This document shows, one piece after another, positions 46,740-57,019 of a stretch of 64,000 nt of DNA. A program made the position numbers and the translations under genes. Source of the stretch: Schizochytrium sp. TIO01 (taxonomy: Eukaryota > Sar > Bigyra > Thraustochytrida > Thraustochytriidae); contig SMSO01000032.1 of assembly GCA_004764695.1 (NCBI GenBank), positions 7,026,668-7,090,667 of the forward strand. Reading direction: 5' to 3'. The notes beneath the pieces are model-generated. The model searched no databases, was not told where the DNA came from, and was given only the letters and a program-made list of their open reading frames with translations. Positions within the stretch are counted from its first letter, which is position 1; each line of letters starts with the position of its first letter.

Positions 46740-49220
46740 ACGTGGCATCATTTAATTTTAATTATATTTTTCGATGCATGGTGGTCAAGAGCCAGCAACC
46801 CTAACCTCACAATAGCCGACCGTGTGATGCAAAGACTCAAAGGCTGCTAATATCCTAGCACTGATTTATGGGGTTGTAATTTCTAACGTGAACTCAGCAT
46901 ATATTGAAGTATATGAATATATTGCAGGAGCTACGCAGGAAGGGATACTCACCTAGCGCCTCGCCTAGTAGATAGTAAATTCTGTATCAGGATTGTAAGT
47001 CGAGTTGTAGGTCCACTTGAGTTACGATATAACATACAGGACTGGCTAATCCCCTTCCTGGCTGTCACGACCGAGCGACAGGTCAGTATTTACGGTGAGG
47101 ATGACTATATCGTATGCCTTGGTAATATAAGTGTTTGTGTAACGTGCTTTTGATCTTATTACGTTAGCCAAAGTTAATGTCTGGATATACAGTGTCTGGT
47201 TCTCTATTTATTGCCCGTATATGTTATGTAAGACCAGCAGCCTGTATTGTATTTATCAACAGCAGAATTCAGTTTATGAACCCTGTTTAGAGGCACAAGT
47301 TGAAATCAATTCTAAGTTTGGCCACTTTGGTAAGTTCTCCTTTGATGTTTTGGAGTCTTTTTGTGAGCTGTGACACCTTAGAGGGTTTTAATTGTGACGA
47401 GCGCCCCGCAGGCTAAGTTCCTTTTAAAAAGCTATTGGTTGGTTCTTTGTGACTTTTAAAAGCACCAATTGGGGTGATTATCGGACAAGAAAGGTGAAGG
47501 AGTAGTTAGCGTTGATAGTTGCGAGCCACTCTAAACCTTTAAGAAGCAGAAAATGCATGGTGCTAAGAATAGATATTCAAAGAGCAGTTGAAGCCAGGGG
47601 TACAAATACTCTGGCTCGCAGATGCTTCAATGGATACCAAGAAGAAGAAACTATAGTGATGACTGAGAAGAACAATTTTTTTACGACAAAATTCAATTAA
47701 ATACAGATCATGTGAGCTAGTACACCTTGTAATTCATTTTTTAAAGGTTAGTAGATCACGAGTATAAAATTTAAAGCTTTCTAGGAATCGCACATTCTCT
47801 TTAAGAGCCTGAATAGCTTGCGTCCATCTTGCTAATCCTAATCGAGCTCTACCTGAGCCAACTACGTTTTCTACATTCACCTTGCTGAGATCTCCAATCA
47901 AAGGAACTAGTGGACAAGGCATTGCTAGAGTTCTTTGTTTCCCTTTGTAAAACCCTCGTAGACACAGGGCTTACAATAAAGCAAGAGCCAAGAATCAAAA
48001 GCGTGCCTACACATTTCCTTGATCCAAATATGTTTTAACTTGAATCGATGGCTGAAGAGGTTGAATTAATTTCATCCCATCAATCGTCTCTAACACCGTT
48101 AAAAAATGTCTTAGCCTCTTTCATTGCTACGGAATCCATCTTTCCTGGAATTGATTCACCAGGCCAGCAGTTCACTACCTCTTTAATCAACATACTTAAA
48201 GCCTTCATTACTACCCTTGCCTTCATCTTTACAGTCAGCCTCAAGCTGACCAGAATCATTTTCCAGCATATCTCTAATGATACTTATTAATGCTTGGTGC
48301 TTCTATCATCCCTATCGATTCTCTATTGATTTAACGAAATAAACGGAGCATGCATCTTTGACATTATCTTATTACAGCAATGCTAATTGACGTACAAACG
48401 AATGCGTTGCAAAATGGAGCTATTTCATGGATACCCATAGTAATAGTGCCCCGTTCTTTACAAAATAGGGCGGTAGCACGCGGTTCGTGGAGTATATATT
48501 TAGCAAAGACGAACAAATTTTGCAAGATGCACATCGCCTTTGCATATTCCTGTAGCTCAACTACCTCCAGTGATTGGAAATATGCATAAAATAAGAATAC
48601 TCGCAGTCAAAGTTATCCAATCTCCGTTATCTGTCAACGTTAGCTCGAACGTGGGTGACCACGAAGATATTCCTTTCGCCTCAATTAGCCCCACAACATC
48701 CTGGTTTTACAACACCTATCAGGATGGCACTACTACCCCCAAAGTTGAAGACTTTTGTTTTGCAATTTGAAGAACTTCAACTCCAAGAACATTATGCGCA
48801 AAAGTCTGAACACTACCTTACAGTAGCAGGTAGAGTTTACACCACTCTATCCCTCAATACCCCCAGGTTCTGAGAAGCAAACATTTTCCTAAAAGGGTCT
48901 AAAATACTTCTCTGGCAGAACCTGAGCCGCTGCGAATTTACCAAATGTAATGCCTTGATAAATTTAATCAAGAGGGGTAGTGTATAATTATAGGTGCTAG
49001 CTAGTGAGTAATGCGTACTAGTATTACTTTGAGCAAGGACCTGTGATCGACAATCGCACTAAGTAGTACCTACGCAATGGTAGGTGGCGACAGTGCTAGC
49101 TGTAAGGATTGTATAGGAGTATGGTAGAGCGTGTTGGAACTAAGACCACAGTGTACTATTATTGAGCACAGGCGTGGCCTATCAGTGCGTTAAGTAGTCT
49201 TAGTGGGGTAGTAGGCTAAG
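46740..49220. other. spacer with scattered protein-like fragments
   Basis: Besides the listed broken frame there are plus-strand overlapping frames at 48540-48870 with ordinary composition but no start or recognisable family. The promoter of the RluA/HemK fusion should lie at the right end. Confidence 0.45.
48080..48302 (-). pseudogene. possible broken coding fragment
   Basis: On the minus strand a frame from 48302 reads a hydrophilic, helix-like peptide to a TAA at 48183-48185. Shifting by one base there continues an equally protein-like frame to a TGA at 48080-48082. This could be a gene remnant with a one-base insertion, or two exons, or chance. No family is recognised. Another minus-strand frame of 62 codons follows at 47734-47922. 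Confidence 0.2.
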
Positions 49221-49339
49221 ATGGGCGACTGCAAGACGAAGTTTGACTACAGATGACGCAGAAGATGGTGCTGGGAGCAGGCAAACAAACTCATGTGGCA
49301 AGGACTGCAAACGTGAGCTTTGGGGCAAACATGGAGTGA
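49221..49339 (+). promoter_or_regulatory. upstream ATGs in the leader of the RluA/HemK fusion gene
   Basis: Two short upstream reading frames precede the likely start. One runs from the ATG at 49221 to a TGA at 49254-49256 (11 codons). The other is ATG-GAG-TGA at 49331-49339, whose stop overlaps the main ATG as TGATG. If the leader is transcribed from upstream of 49221, the second frame would allow termination-reinitiation at the main start. There is no experimental support; the transcript start is unknown. Confidence 0.3.
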
Positions 49340-51270
49340 TGCTTGCAGCGTTGTGTCGTAGTCGCTTCTCTCATCTTTTGGCCTCGCCTTTAGGGCCTCA
49401 CTCGCGAAGGCAGCAACACGCTTTCGCGGTAGCCGCACCTGTGGTCTCGCGGTCTTCTGCGAAACCTAGGAGGCACGCTCAGGCGGCGGCGGGAAGGCCA
49501 TCATCAACAGCATTTTTGCACCATACAAACGTGGCAGGAAAAGTATCATCGGGTGAGAAGCGTGTCAAGAAGAAATTTCACAAACCGAAAGTGTCAGAAT
49601 CAGCGAAGCTTGCTGCAATCAAAGCTCGTCAGCTCGTGGAGGCAGTCATGGCTGAAAAGCAAACGGAGGTCGAGAGCACTCTGCAGGATCTCATTGCTCC
49701 TAAACAGTCGAGACAGTTCGTGCATTACACTGTGGCTCTTGAGCAGCAAGATTTGATTGCTGGCCTTAAGGCACCAAATGTGGGAGGTCTACAGCTTGAC
49801 GAGTTAATAAAACGTGATCGCGGCGAGGATTGGGAGGTGGCATATGCACAAACGCTAGTCAAGGGATCACAAGATGTCTTCATTGCTGTGCGGGGTAAAG
49901 AAGTTCTTGAGTCCCTTCGTGAAGTAGCTCGAGCGCGTAAAATTAATAAGGTATCTCTGTGGATGGTACATGGTAAAGTAGATGAAGAAGTAGTTGATCT
50001 TCTTAAGCGCTCACACAAGAACTCAACCGACGCTATCCATGACGTACGGGTGGTTGAAACATACAGAAGTCACTCGGCTCAAAATGGTTGGTTGAGCTTG
50101 CTTGAGGCTCGCTGGTGTGCTGTTCAACAAGCTGCGATCAAGCCAACATTGCAGAAAATCGGATATCCATTAGTTGGCCACGGCAAGAACACCCTGAAAC
50201 TGCGTGCTCGAGGTTTCCGAGGAAATAAGATGGCTGCATGCGGCTTAGAGCTTCCTCTCCCTGACCGACCGATGGTTCAATTCACAAAACTTGAGGATAC
50301 GCTTCAGCGGTACAAACAACTGGGTGAGCGTGAACAAGCTGCTTGGGACATCAAGACACGGAAACGCGAGGTCGATTTAATAGCACAGGGCGTTGAGGCG
50401 AAACGGGCACGAATCCTCGCTGAGGAGCGTGACCCAATCTCCTACGAAACTGGCCATGAGAAATTTGGTGACTTGTCGTTTTCCATTTCTCCCAAGGTTT
50501 TTGCCCCATTCCCAGGCTCACTAAGCGTCGTGGAAAGTTTGGCTGAGGCTATTGCTGATGATACTGCTTCAGAAAGTCAATCTCACTCTGAAGAAATAAG
50601 TCAGGGCTCAACTCTTTTACCTGCAGGGCCTCCAGTAACATCTATGCCAAGCACAAAGGCCGTTCTTGACTTAGGGGTAGGGTCAGGCTGCCTTTTGCTC
50701 ACATTTCTAAAAAATTATTGCAAGGGGGATTCGGCCTGGAAAGGTTATGGTGTAGATATTTCACCCGATGCTGTGGAAGTGACGCTTGAGAATGCTAAAG
50801 CCCTGGGTCTTGCACAACAATGCTCATTTAAGGTTTGCGACTATGCCCAAGTTCCTGATCCATTTTCAAATGGGGAAACCTCGACGGGTGCTCCCAAGTT
50901 TTCTGCGGTTCTCTGTAACCCGCCGTATCTGCCGGATCATGTGGCAGACTCCATGCGGACATTCGCAAGTCTCCCTCGTGCAGGGTACTGCGGTGGGGAA
51001 GATGGTCTGAATGGCTATCGATCTGTGGCATCTTTCTTTGCCCAAACGAAGTCAGTAGCCCCAGGAGCTTTGGTGGCTGTTGAAACCTCTGGAAATTTTG
51101 CAAAGCGTCACGACCAGGTCAAGTCTCTACTTTGCGAAAGTGGCCATCTTTCTTTTCTGCGCATGGGCAAGCCTGACCACACCAAAACCCAGCGTTGCTT
51201 AATATTCCGCTACACGGGGATGCCCCCATTATCTAATGAGCCTCCTGCGCCGCTTGATTCATTAAAGTGA
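49339..51270 (+). CDS. fusion: degenerate RluA-like pseudouridine synthase + HemK/PrmC-type methyltransferase, probably mitochondrial
   Basis: The frame is open from a TTG at 49243, but the first in-frame ATG is 49339, giving 643 residues. That start exposes an Arg/Ser/Ala-rich N-terminus without acids, typical of a mitochondrial presequence. Residues about 158-313 align without gaps to the core of RluA-family pseudouridine synthases, including the strand after the active site, the V-H-G turn (210-212) and the G-x-P-x-V-G motif near 275-280. The catalytic HRLD is replaced by Gln-Thr-Leu-Val (171-174) and the TGRTHQIR strand by an unrelated stretch (261-268), so this half should be inactive. 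Residues about 434-628 form a class I SAM methyltransferase: D-L-G-x-G-S-G (444-450), acidic V-D-I (472-474), the diagnostic N-P-P-Y (527-530) and the G-G-E-D-G-L block (552-557) of HemK/PrmC. PrmC enzymes methylate the Gln of the GGQ loop in class I release factors, here most likely the organellar ones. The RluA half may serve as a ribosome- or RNA-binding module (inference). The methyltransferase call is firm; the RluA relation is likely. Confidence 0.87.
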   Translation: MLAALCRSRFSHLLASPLGPHSRRQQHAFAVAAPVVSRSSAKPRRHAQAAAGRPSSTAFLHHTNVAGKVSSGEKRVKKKFHKPKVSESAKLAAIKARQLVEAVMAEKQTEVESTLQDLIAPKQSRQFVHYTVALEQQDLIAGLKAPNVGGLQLDELIKRDRGEDWEVAYAQTLVKGSQDVFIAVRGKEVLESLREVARARKINKVSLWMVHGKVDEEVVDLLKRSHKNSTDAIHDVRVVETYRSHSAQNGWLSLLEARWCAVQQAAIKPTLQKIGYPLVGHGKNTLKLRARGFRGNKMAACGLELPLPDRPMVQFTKLEDTLQRYKQLGEREQAAWDIKTRKREVDLIAQGVEAKRARILAEERDPISYETGHEKFGDLSFSISPKVFAPFPGSLSVVESLAEAIADDTASESQSHSEEISQGSTLLPAGPPVTSMPSTKAVLDLGVGSGCLLLTFLKNYCKGDSAWKGYGVDISPDAVEVTLENAKALGLAQQCSFKVCDYAQVPDPFSNGETSTGAPKFSAVLCNPPYLPDHVADSMRTFASLPRAGYCGGEDGLNGYRSVASFFAQTKSVAPGALVAVETSGNFAKRHDQVKSLLCESGHLSFLRMGKPDHTKTQRCLIFRYTGMPPLSNEPPAPLDSLK

Positions 51271-52527
51271 AACTCAATTTCTGAAACCACCAAGTCTATC
51301 GCTGCAGCATATCCACAACCAAGTTTCTGCTGCATGCTTTCAATCATCAATCACAAAAACATTCATTCACAATACATTTGTCCTGTCCTTTTTTACCGCT
51401 TCCTCCATTTCTTCCTTGCTTACATCCCTGTAATCCTCTATGCATTACCCTATTATAACCTACATACTACTTGATACCTACTTCTAGTGCAAAGGTATTC
51501 CATGGGAAAGTCCGTCCACTAGCACATTTCCAGAACCCTCACAGAACCACTCCCTTCCCAGGACAGAACAAACCTGGAACTCGCTCGCTCATTCAGCTCT
51601 TCTACTTCTCGCATTTTCACACAGTAGGGAAACACGTTTATTTTGATTAAAATTAAGTTAGGCCGCCAACCAAAAGAGAAAAGGAGGAGGCTAGGCAACC
51701 AACCTGTATCGAGCGACTCAGATATTTCGAGCAAACCCGTGACAGCAAATGCAAATAAGATTATGTGTTCTGCATACCTCACCCTCCTCATGGAACGGTT
51801 TGGAACACCTATACAGAGAGCCTCCGGATCTCTTTTTCTGGATTGGTGTTCCGTTCTCTTAGGCGCAGTGTTCAATAAATTTCTTCGTGCTCTAAGTGGG
51901 CAGTAGGACCATTCACTAGGGTTAACTGTAGTAAGTAGCAAAAGCAGCAAAGAGGGCGTTGAAGAGGAACCCACCTGACTGCGAAATTTCTTTGCTTGTG
52001 CAAGTCAAGTATAGGAGGATAGTGCATTTGCAGGAGGAGGCACAAGTGAAGTATACGAGATCACAAGTGGAGTATAGCGCCCGAGGCGGAGACGGAGGAG
52101 GCAAAACCCAAAGTAGTTAGACACGGTGCGCGCTCGTCCTTGTGCAGGCTACCTGCCCTTGAGCTTGCACGATCACGCGCTTGCTCCTCGTTTGAAGCGC
52201 CGAGAAAGAGAGAGCACGCAAGGCCACACCGGACCGTAAGTGGCGAGGCGCCCGGAGCGGTGTCGGTTGGTCTGTTGTTCCTTCGCCTGATCATTTGTTT
52301 ATAGACAAATTGACTTTCCTTTTCTTCTTCTATTCTTCGGTCGTTCTTCTTGAACTTAATCCGACTCTCCTCCTTCGATTCGTTGCGCTCTCTAGCGCTT
52401 TGAGTTCGACTGTAAGCTCTATAGCTTCTCATTCCTGCCTCAAAGGAGTAATAGGTTAGTCCGGTACAGAGGTAGACGCCCTGCGGTAAATATTGCGTCG
52501 GCTTGCCTTTTTTCGATATTGCTTGCC
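51271..52527. other. spacer after the RluA/HemK fusion gene
   Basis: Holds its 3' end and presumably the promoter of the next gene. The 151-codon minus frame at 51519-51974 shows no family resemblance. Confidence 0.55.
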
Positions 52528-52535
52528 TATATAAA
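52528..52535 (+). promoter_or_regulatory. TATA-like element upstream of the 255-residue protein gene
   Basis: A TATATAAA lies about 325 bases before the ATG at 52861, and the whole interval between them contains no ATG, as expected for a 5' leader. Use as a TATA box is inference; many protists use other core elements. Confidence 0.25.
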
Positions 52536-52737
52536 CAACATTCGTACTCAAGACAGCTAGCCTAGCTTGCTTCACAAGTTTGCTTTACCCCGTGGCTTGC
52601 GCGTACTTTGAAAAGTTTTCTACGAGAGAAACATAAAGGTACAGATCTCGTGCGAGCGCCCTCAGGATTGTCTGCAGGTTTGCTCTAGGCAGCAGACCTT
52701 TGGAGATAAGTCTGCAAGTTAATCTCAAGTCTCGTGC

Positions 52738-52765
52738 CCAAAGCTTTCAGGAGGAAAAGCTTTGG
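52738..52765 (+). promoter_or_regulatory. perfect 10-bp hairpin in the leader of the 255-residue protein gene
   Basis: CCAAAGCTTT at 52738-52747 is followed by an 8-base loop (CAGGAGGA) and its exact complement AAAGCTTTGG at 52756-52765, ending 95 bases before the start codon. In the mRNA it would form a short stable stem. A regulatory role is inference. Confidence 0.35.
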
Positions 52766-52860
52766 TCTGGCCCTAAAGTCGGCTGTCACTTTCTCAAGAC
52801 ATCAACAAGAGATATTCTATACCAAGAGCTGCAAATAAGAGTAATCACCCAAGTGAAATC

Positions 52861-53628
52861 ATGGCGGCTGCTACAGCAATTGTGACGGTAGCGTCCGTGA
52901 GCGCAGTGAGTGTCTCACTTGCGTACCAGCTCACGCGAGTGATGTTGTACAAGGCTGTAGAAGCTGCAGCTAACACGGCGATCATGCTGTTGGCAAAGAA
53001 CAGTGAGTCAGTGGGCCGTGTCCAGTTCATCTTGATGGAGCTGGATGTTGAGGCCAAATTTAAGACTGTGCGGTCGCTATTGGAGGCAGTTGAAGATGAC
53101 GACGTCGAACTCGCAGAGAGTACGAGTAAAGACTTTATTCAAGTCTGTGTGAACAATGTTCGCGACATTATGGAGACGATCAGCATCACGCTGACTCGCA
53201 TCCAGAATAGCATGGATGCCCATGCAAAGATGTGGTTTAACGCCTGGCGCAAGCTCGATGTGGTGGACGACCTCGAGTTGCTCAAGGCGCAATGCCGCAT
53301 GTTTGATAAGCGCCTCGAGACGCTCATTCAGTGCCTTTCCGTGCCAAGCAGGTCAGGCCATGAGGAACGTGCTGCCCATGCGCAACATGGTCTCATGAAC
53401 CAGCTCATTTTCGGCGACTCTCGCTTGGGCAATGATAATGCTGAGGATGACCGTGCTGCGGATGAGCTTGAGCGAGCACGCTCGCACATGCTCGCTATGC
53501 AGGCGCATTCTGAGGCCGAGATCGATGGGCCTTGCGCTGGTAGCACTTCCGGCATTCGGAAGTCGCGCTCTGCCACGGGCGCTGCGCCGCGTACCACTGT
53601 CCTTTTTGAGGATCCAGTGTTTTTGTAA
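52861..53628 (+). CDS. hypothetical helical protein with hydrophobic N-terminus
   Basis: The product has 255 residues and I do not recognise it. The N-terminal 45 residues are rich in Ala, Val and Ser (one or two possible membrane helices at about 3-22 and 31-45). A predominantly helical, charged middle follows (about 55-160), then an acidic/Ala stretch (190-220) and a Ser/Arg-rich tail. The start is supported by the absence of any ATG in the preceding 325 bases, where about five would be expected, and by an ATGGCG context. Third positions are G/C-biased, more like SDHA than like the GAF coiled-coil gene, which supports real coding. It lies 1.6 kb downstream of the HemK fusion on the same strand and converges on SDHA. 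It could be an integral or peripheral membrane protein; function is not inferable. Confidence 0.72.
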   Translation: MAAATAIVTVASVSAVSVSLAYQLTRVMLYKAVEAAANTAIMLLAKNSESVGRVQFILMELDVEAKFKTVRSLLEAVEDDDVELAESTSKDFIQVCVNNVRDIMETISITLTRIQNSMDAHAKMWFNAWRKLDVVDDLELLKAQCRMFDKRLETLIQCLSVPSRSGHEERAAHAQHGLMNQLIFGDSRLGNDNAEDDRAADELERARSHMLAMQAHSEAEIDGPCAGSTSGIRKSRSATGAAPRTTVLFEDPVFL

Positions 53629-54578
53629 ATAATTCAAGGAGACATATTTTAACTCCTTTGCTAGAGCTGTGCGCTGAACGCGTTCGTTTAGCTGTTGCTC
53701 TATTGCATGTACATCATGATTTTCATCACCATACTAATACTTCTTTCTAAATCAATCATTTACTTTGATTTGTTTCTGTGACTTATGTGTGCTTCTTTGG
53801 TTGAGAAAGTCTCGTATCTTGACGAAACGATTATCTGCGACTTGTCATCCAGGTGTGCCACATTATCCATTCTCTTCTATTTGCACTGCTACGAACATAA
53901 AAGGAAACATGTGTTAGATTAACTGATTAGCTGACCTTTTACTTCTCACTTTGACTTCGGAATTGTAACTTGAGCAATGTATAAGAAAATGCATCCATAG
54001 AGTTTGCTTATCTTATCACAGCAGAAGCCACCTTTTCACATTGTATACGGTAGGAAACAGAAAACAGGGGATGAAGTGCTGCCATTTCTCATTATTATCA
54101 GAGCAACAGAGCAACAGACGAACTTTGTAATATCGCCAAATGGTGGGACATCTAACAGCTTCCAAAAATTATCAGAAAGGAGCAGGAAATTGTACTTAGC
54201 ACCTAATATATTTTAATATTCTTTATGGACAGAGTCCCAGAAACTAAAATTGGCACACAGCTTATTTTGTGCCAATGTGCAATAGAATTGCTCCTGTTTA
54301 CTCTTATTATGAAATACAACAAATGTTGCGTTCAAGAATTTTAGTTTTCTAAATTTAGCAGCGTGGTACTTCTTCACAGGTAGAAGGAAGAAAATCCCTT
54401 GAAAATACAAACAGGAAAATCAAGTAATCGCACAAGACAACGAAACAATGTCCAAGGGAAGCCAGGCGCACAGCTCAAGCATTAAAAAGAGGAGAATGAG
54501 GGAATCCAAGGAGGGAAAGGTTGCACGCACGGGGTCTGATAAAATCGATAAAGAAACGTGACGAGATTGAAAAAAAAA
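53629..54578. other. convergent 3' spacer before SDHA
   Basis: AT-rich, with short frames only; no gene seen. Confidence 0.65.
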
Positions 54579-56465
54579 TTAGTACACGCGCTTCTGGGGA
54601 GGGAAGGGCTGGAGGTCCTCGCCCGGGAGCATGTACTGGTGAGTGGGGCGGTAGGAGACAGTGACCTTGCCAGTGTCCTTGTCGAAGTGTGTGATGGTGT
54701 GCTTCATCCAGTCCTTGTCATCGCGCTCAGGGTAGTCCTCGTGGGCGTGGGCGCCACGGCTCTCCTTACGCTTCTCAGCAGCGTGCATGGTACAGGCAGC
54801 GTTGGCGAGGAGGTTCTGGAGCTCGAGGGTCTCAAAGAGGTCAGAGTTCCAGATGAGGGAGCGGTCAGTGACCTTAACATCTGCGAACTCCTGGACGACC
54901 TTGTCGACCTTGACAACACCCTCAGCGAGGGACTCGTCAGTGCGGAAGACGGCGGCGTGGTCCTGCATGGTGCGCTGGAGCTTGAGACGGAGGTCAGCGG
55001 TGGGGGTGCTGCCGTTGGCGTTGCGGACCTTGTCGAGGTTAGCGATGGACTCCTCGCCGGCGTTGGACGGGAGCTGAACCTTGGTGCCGGGCTTGATCTC
55101 CTCGGCAATGTGGTTGGCGACAGCACGTCCGAAGACGACGATGTCAAGAAGAGAGTTGGCACCGAGACGGTTGGCACCGTGCACGGAAGCGCAGGCAGCC
55201 TCACCGGCGGCGTAGAGACCGGGCACAACAGCGTCGGGGTTCTCCTTGGTGGGGTTGACGACCTGACCGGTGTGGAGGGTCTGGATACCACCCATGTTGT
55301 AGTGAACGGTGGGGAGCACAGGGATGGGCTCCTTAGTGACATCGACACCGGCAAAGATCTTGGCGGTCTCAGAGATACCGGGGAGACGCTCGGCAAGGAG
55401 GTCTGCGGGGAGGTGGTCAAGGTGAAGGTAGACGTGGTCCTTGTTGGGGCCGACACCGCGTCCCTCACGGATCTCCATGGTCATGGCACGGCTGACGACA
55501 TCACGGGAGGCAAGATCCTTGGCAGAGGGAGCGTAGCGCTCCATGAAGCGCTCACCCTCGCTGTTACGGAGGATACCACCCTCACCACGGCAGCCCTCAG
55601 TGATGAGGCATCCAGCTCCGTAAATACCGGTGGGGTGGAACTGCACGAACTCGGGGTCCTGGATGGGGATACCAGCGCGAAGAGCCATGGCACCACCGTC
55701 ACCAGTGCAGGTGTGGGCAGAGGTAGCAGAGAAGTAGGCACGTCCGTAGCCTCCAGTGGCGAGCACGGTGGCCTGGGATGCGAATCTGTGGAGGGTACCG
55801 TCCTCCATGCACATGGCGATGACACCCTTGCACTCACCGTTCTCCATGATGAGGTCGAGCGCGAAGTACTCCACGAAGAAGCTGGCATCGAAGGCAAGAG
55901 AGCGGCCGTAGAGGGTGTGGAGGAGGGAGTGGCCGGTACGGTCAGCAGCGCAAGCGCAGCGGTAGGCCTGGCCTCCCTTACCGAACTCGAGCGACTGACC
56001 ACCGAAGGCGCGCTGGTAGATCTTGCCCTCCTCGGTACGGGAGAACGGAAGACCGAAGGACTCGAGCTCGAGCACGGCGGCGGGCGCCTCGCGGGCCATG
56101 TACGCGATGGCGTCCTGGTCACCGAGCCAATCGGCGCCCTTGACGGTGTCGTAGGCGTGCCAGCGCCAGTCGTCCTTGGTGATGTTGCCGAGGGCAGCGT
56201 TGATACCACCCTGAGCAGCGACAGTGTGGCTACGGGTGGGGAAGAGCTTGGTCACACAGGCAGTCTTGAAGCCTGCCTCGGCGGCGCCCATGGCGGCGCG
56301 AAGGCCGGCACCGCCGGCACCCACGACGACGACGTCGAACTCGTGGTCAACGATCGTGTACTCTCCAGAGGTGGAGGTGGAAAGGGCGCGGGAGGAGTTC
56401 CGTGCCGCGGCAACGCGGGCGGCGGAGGGCCGGGCGGCCTTGAGAGAAGCGTGGCGCATCATCAT
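54579..56465 (-). CDS. SDHA: succinate dehydrogenase flavoprotein subunit, mitochondrial (complex II)
   Basis: The product has 628 residues, complete, the usual length for the family. It oxidises succinate to fumarate in the TCA cycle and passes electrons via covalent FAD to the iron-sulfur subunit of complex II at the inner mitochondrial membrane. An Arg/Ala/Ser-rich presequence covers about residues 1-35. The FAD-binding dinucleotide fold starts at 45-64 with G-A-G-G-A-G; His80 in the [10 protein letters not shown] motif is the covalent FAD attachment site. Active-site residues are present: His277 (F-H-P-T-G), Arg321 (S-R-D-V-V-S-R), His388 (H-Y-N-M-G-G) and Arg433 (N-R-L-G-A-N-S-L). The C-terminal helical domain ends normally. 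Three ATGs stand in a row at the start; the outermost is used. Codon usage is extreme: essentially no TTA, CTA or TCA codons, which leaves a spurious 656-codon frame open on the other strand. That bias points to high expression. No iron-sulfur subunit gene is nearby. Confidence 0.98.
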   Translation of the reverse strand: MMMRHASLKAARPSAARVAAARNSSRALSTSTSGEYTIVDHEFDVVVVGAGGAGLRAAMGAAEAGFKTACVTKLFPTRSHTVAAQGGINAALGNITKDDWRWHAYDTVKGADWLGDQDAIAYMAREAPAAVLELESFGLPFSRTEEGKIYQRAFGGQSLEFGKGGQAYRCACAADRTGHSLLHTLYGRSLAFDASFFVEYFALDLIMENGECKGVIAMCMEDGTLHRFASQATVLATGGYGRAYFSATSAHTCTGDGGAMALRAGIPIQDPEFVQFHPTGIYGAGCLITEGCRGEGGILRNSEGERFMERYAPSAKDLASRDVVSRAMTMEIREGRGVGPNKDHVYLHLDHLPADLLAERLPGISETAKIFAGVDVTKEPIPVLPTVHYNMGGIQTLHTGQVVNPTKENPDAVVPGLYAAGEAACASVHGANRLGANSLLDIVVFGRAVANHIAEEIKPGTKVQLPSNAGEESIANLDKVRNANGSTPTADLRLKLQRTMQDHAAVFRTDESLAEGVVKVDKVVQEFADVKVTDRSLIWNSDLFETLELQNLLANAACTMHAAEKRKESRGAHAHEDYPERDDKDWMKHTITHFDKDTGKVTVSYRPTHQYMLPGEDLQPFPPQKRVY

Positions 56466-56980
56466 GGCTGCGCGAGCGAGAAGGGTCGTTCTTTTGGATT
56501 TGCTTCTTTCTCTCTTTCCCCTCTTTAGCGCCTTTTTTCTCCCTCTTTCTCTATCTCACAGCTCTGCAAATCAAACAATTCTTTCCTACAACTTATCATT
56601 TTTCTTCTTTCAATTAAAAAAACATGAATTAAAATGTCTTTTTTATCTCAAATTAACTTTTAAAGGATCATTTCTCTTTCTCTTGCCACCTATTTCTCTC
56701 TTTCCTCCATTACCCACTACGCCTCCTCCTCTTATTCGTGGATTTCTCTCTCTCTCTCTCCGTCTGTCTGTCTCTCTGTCAACCAGGAAAGAGAAACAGA
56801 AAGAAACAGCTTTCTGGCATTCTTGTTTGTCCTCTTGGCAGCATACAGAAGTCATCGAAAGCTCCTCAGTCGCGATGATGAGAACGCGGAAGGGCTCTAT
56901 AGAGCTCTCAACAGGCTGAGGTAACAGACATTTCATTCATATCATACGATAGATATCATATTACGTCATACCAGCTCGTG

Positions 56981-57019
56981 GATGAATGCATGAATGAATG
57001 AGTGAATGAGTGAATGCAT
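56981..57019. repeat. (AATG)/(AGTG) short repeat
   Basis: GAATGAATGAGTG-type units. Confidence 0.85.

Noticed and set aside
54704-56209. Two long Ser/Pro/Arg-rich frames (54704-55468 and 55481-56209, minus)
   Set aside because: Frame-shifted shadows of SDHA; their composition is an artefact of G/C-ending codons.
54558-56528. 656-codon open frame antisense to SDHA
   Set aside because: It lies in exact codon register opposite SDHA and is Val/Gly/Leu/Glu-rich as a mirror of SDHA's biased codons. It has no family features.
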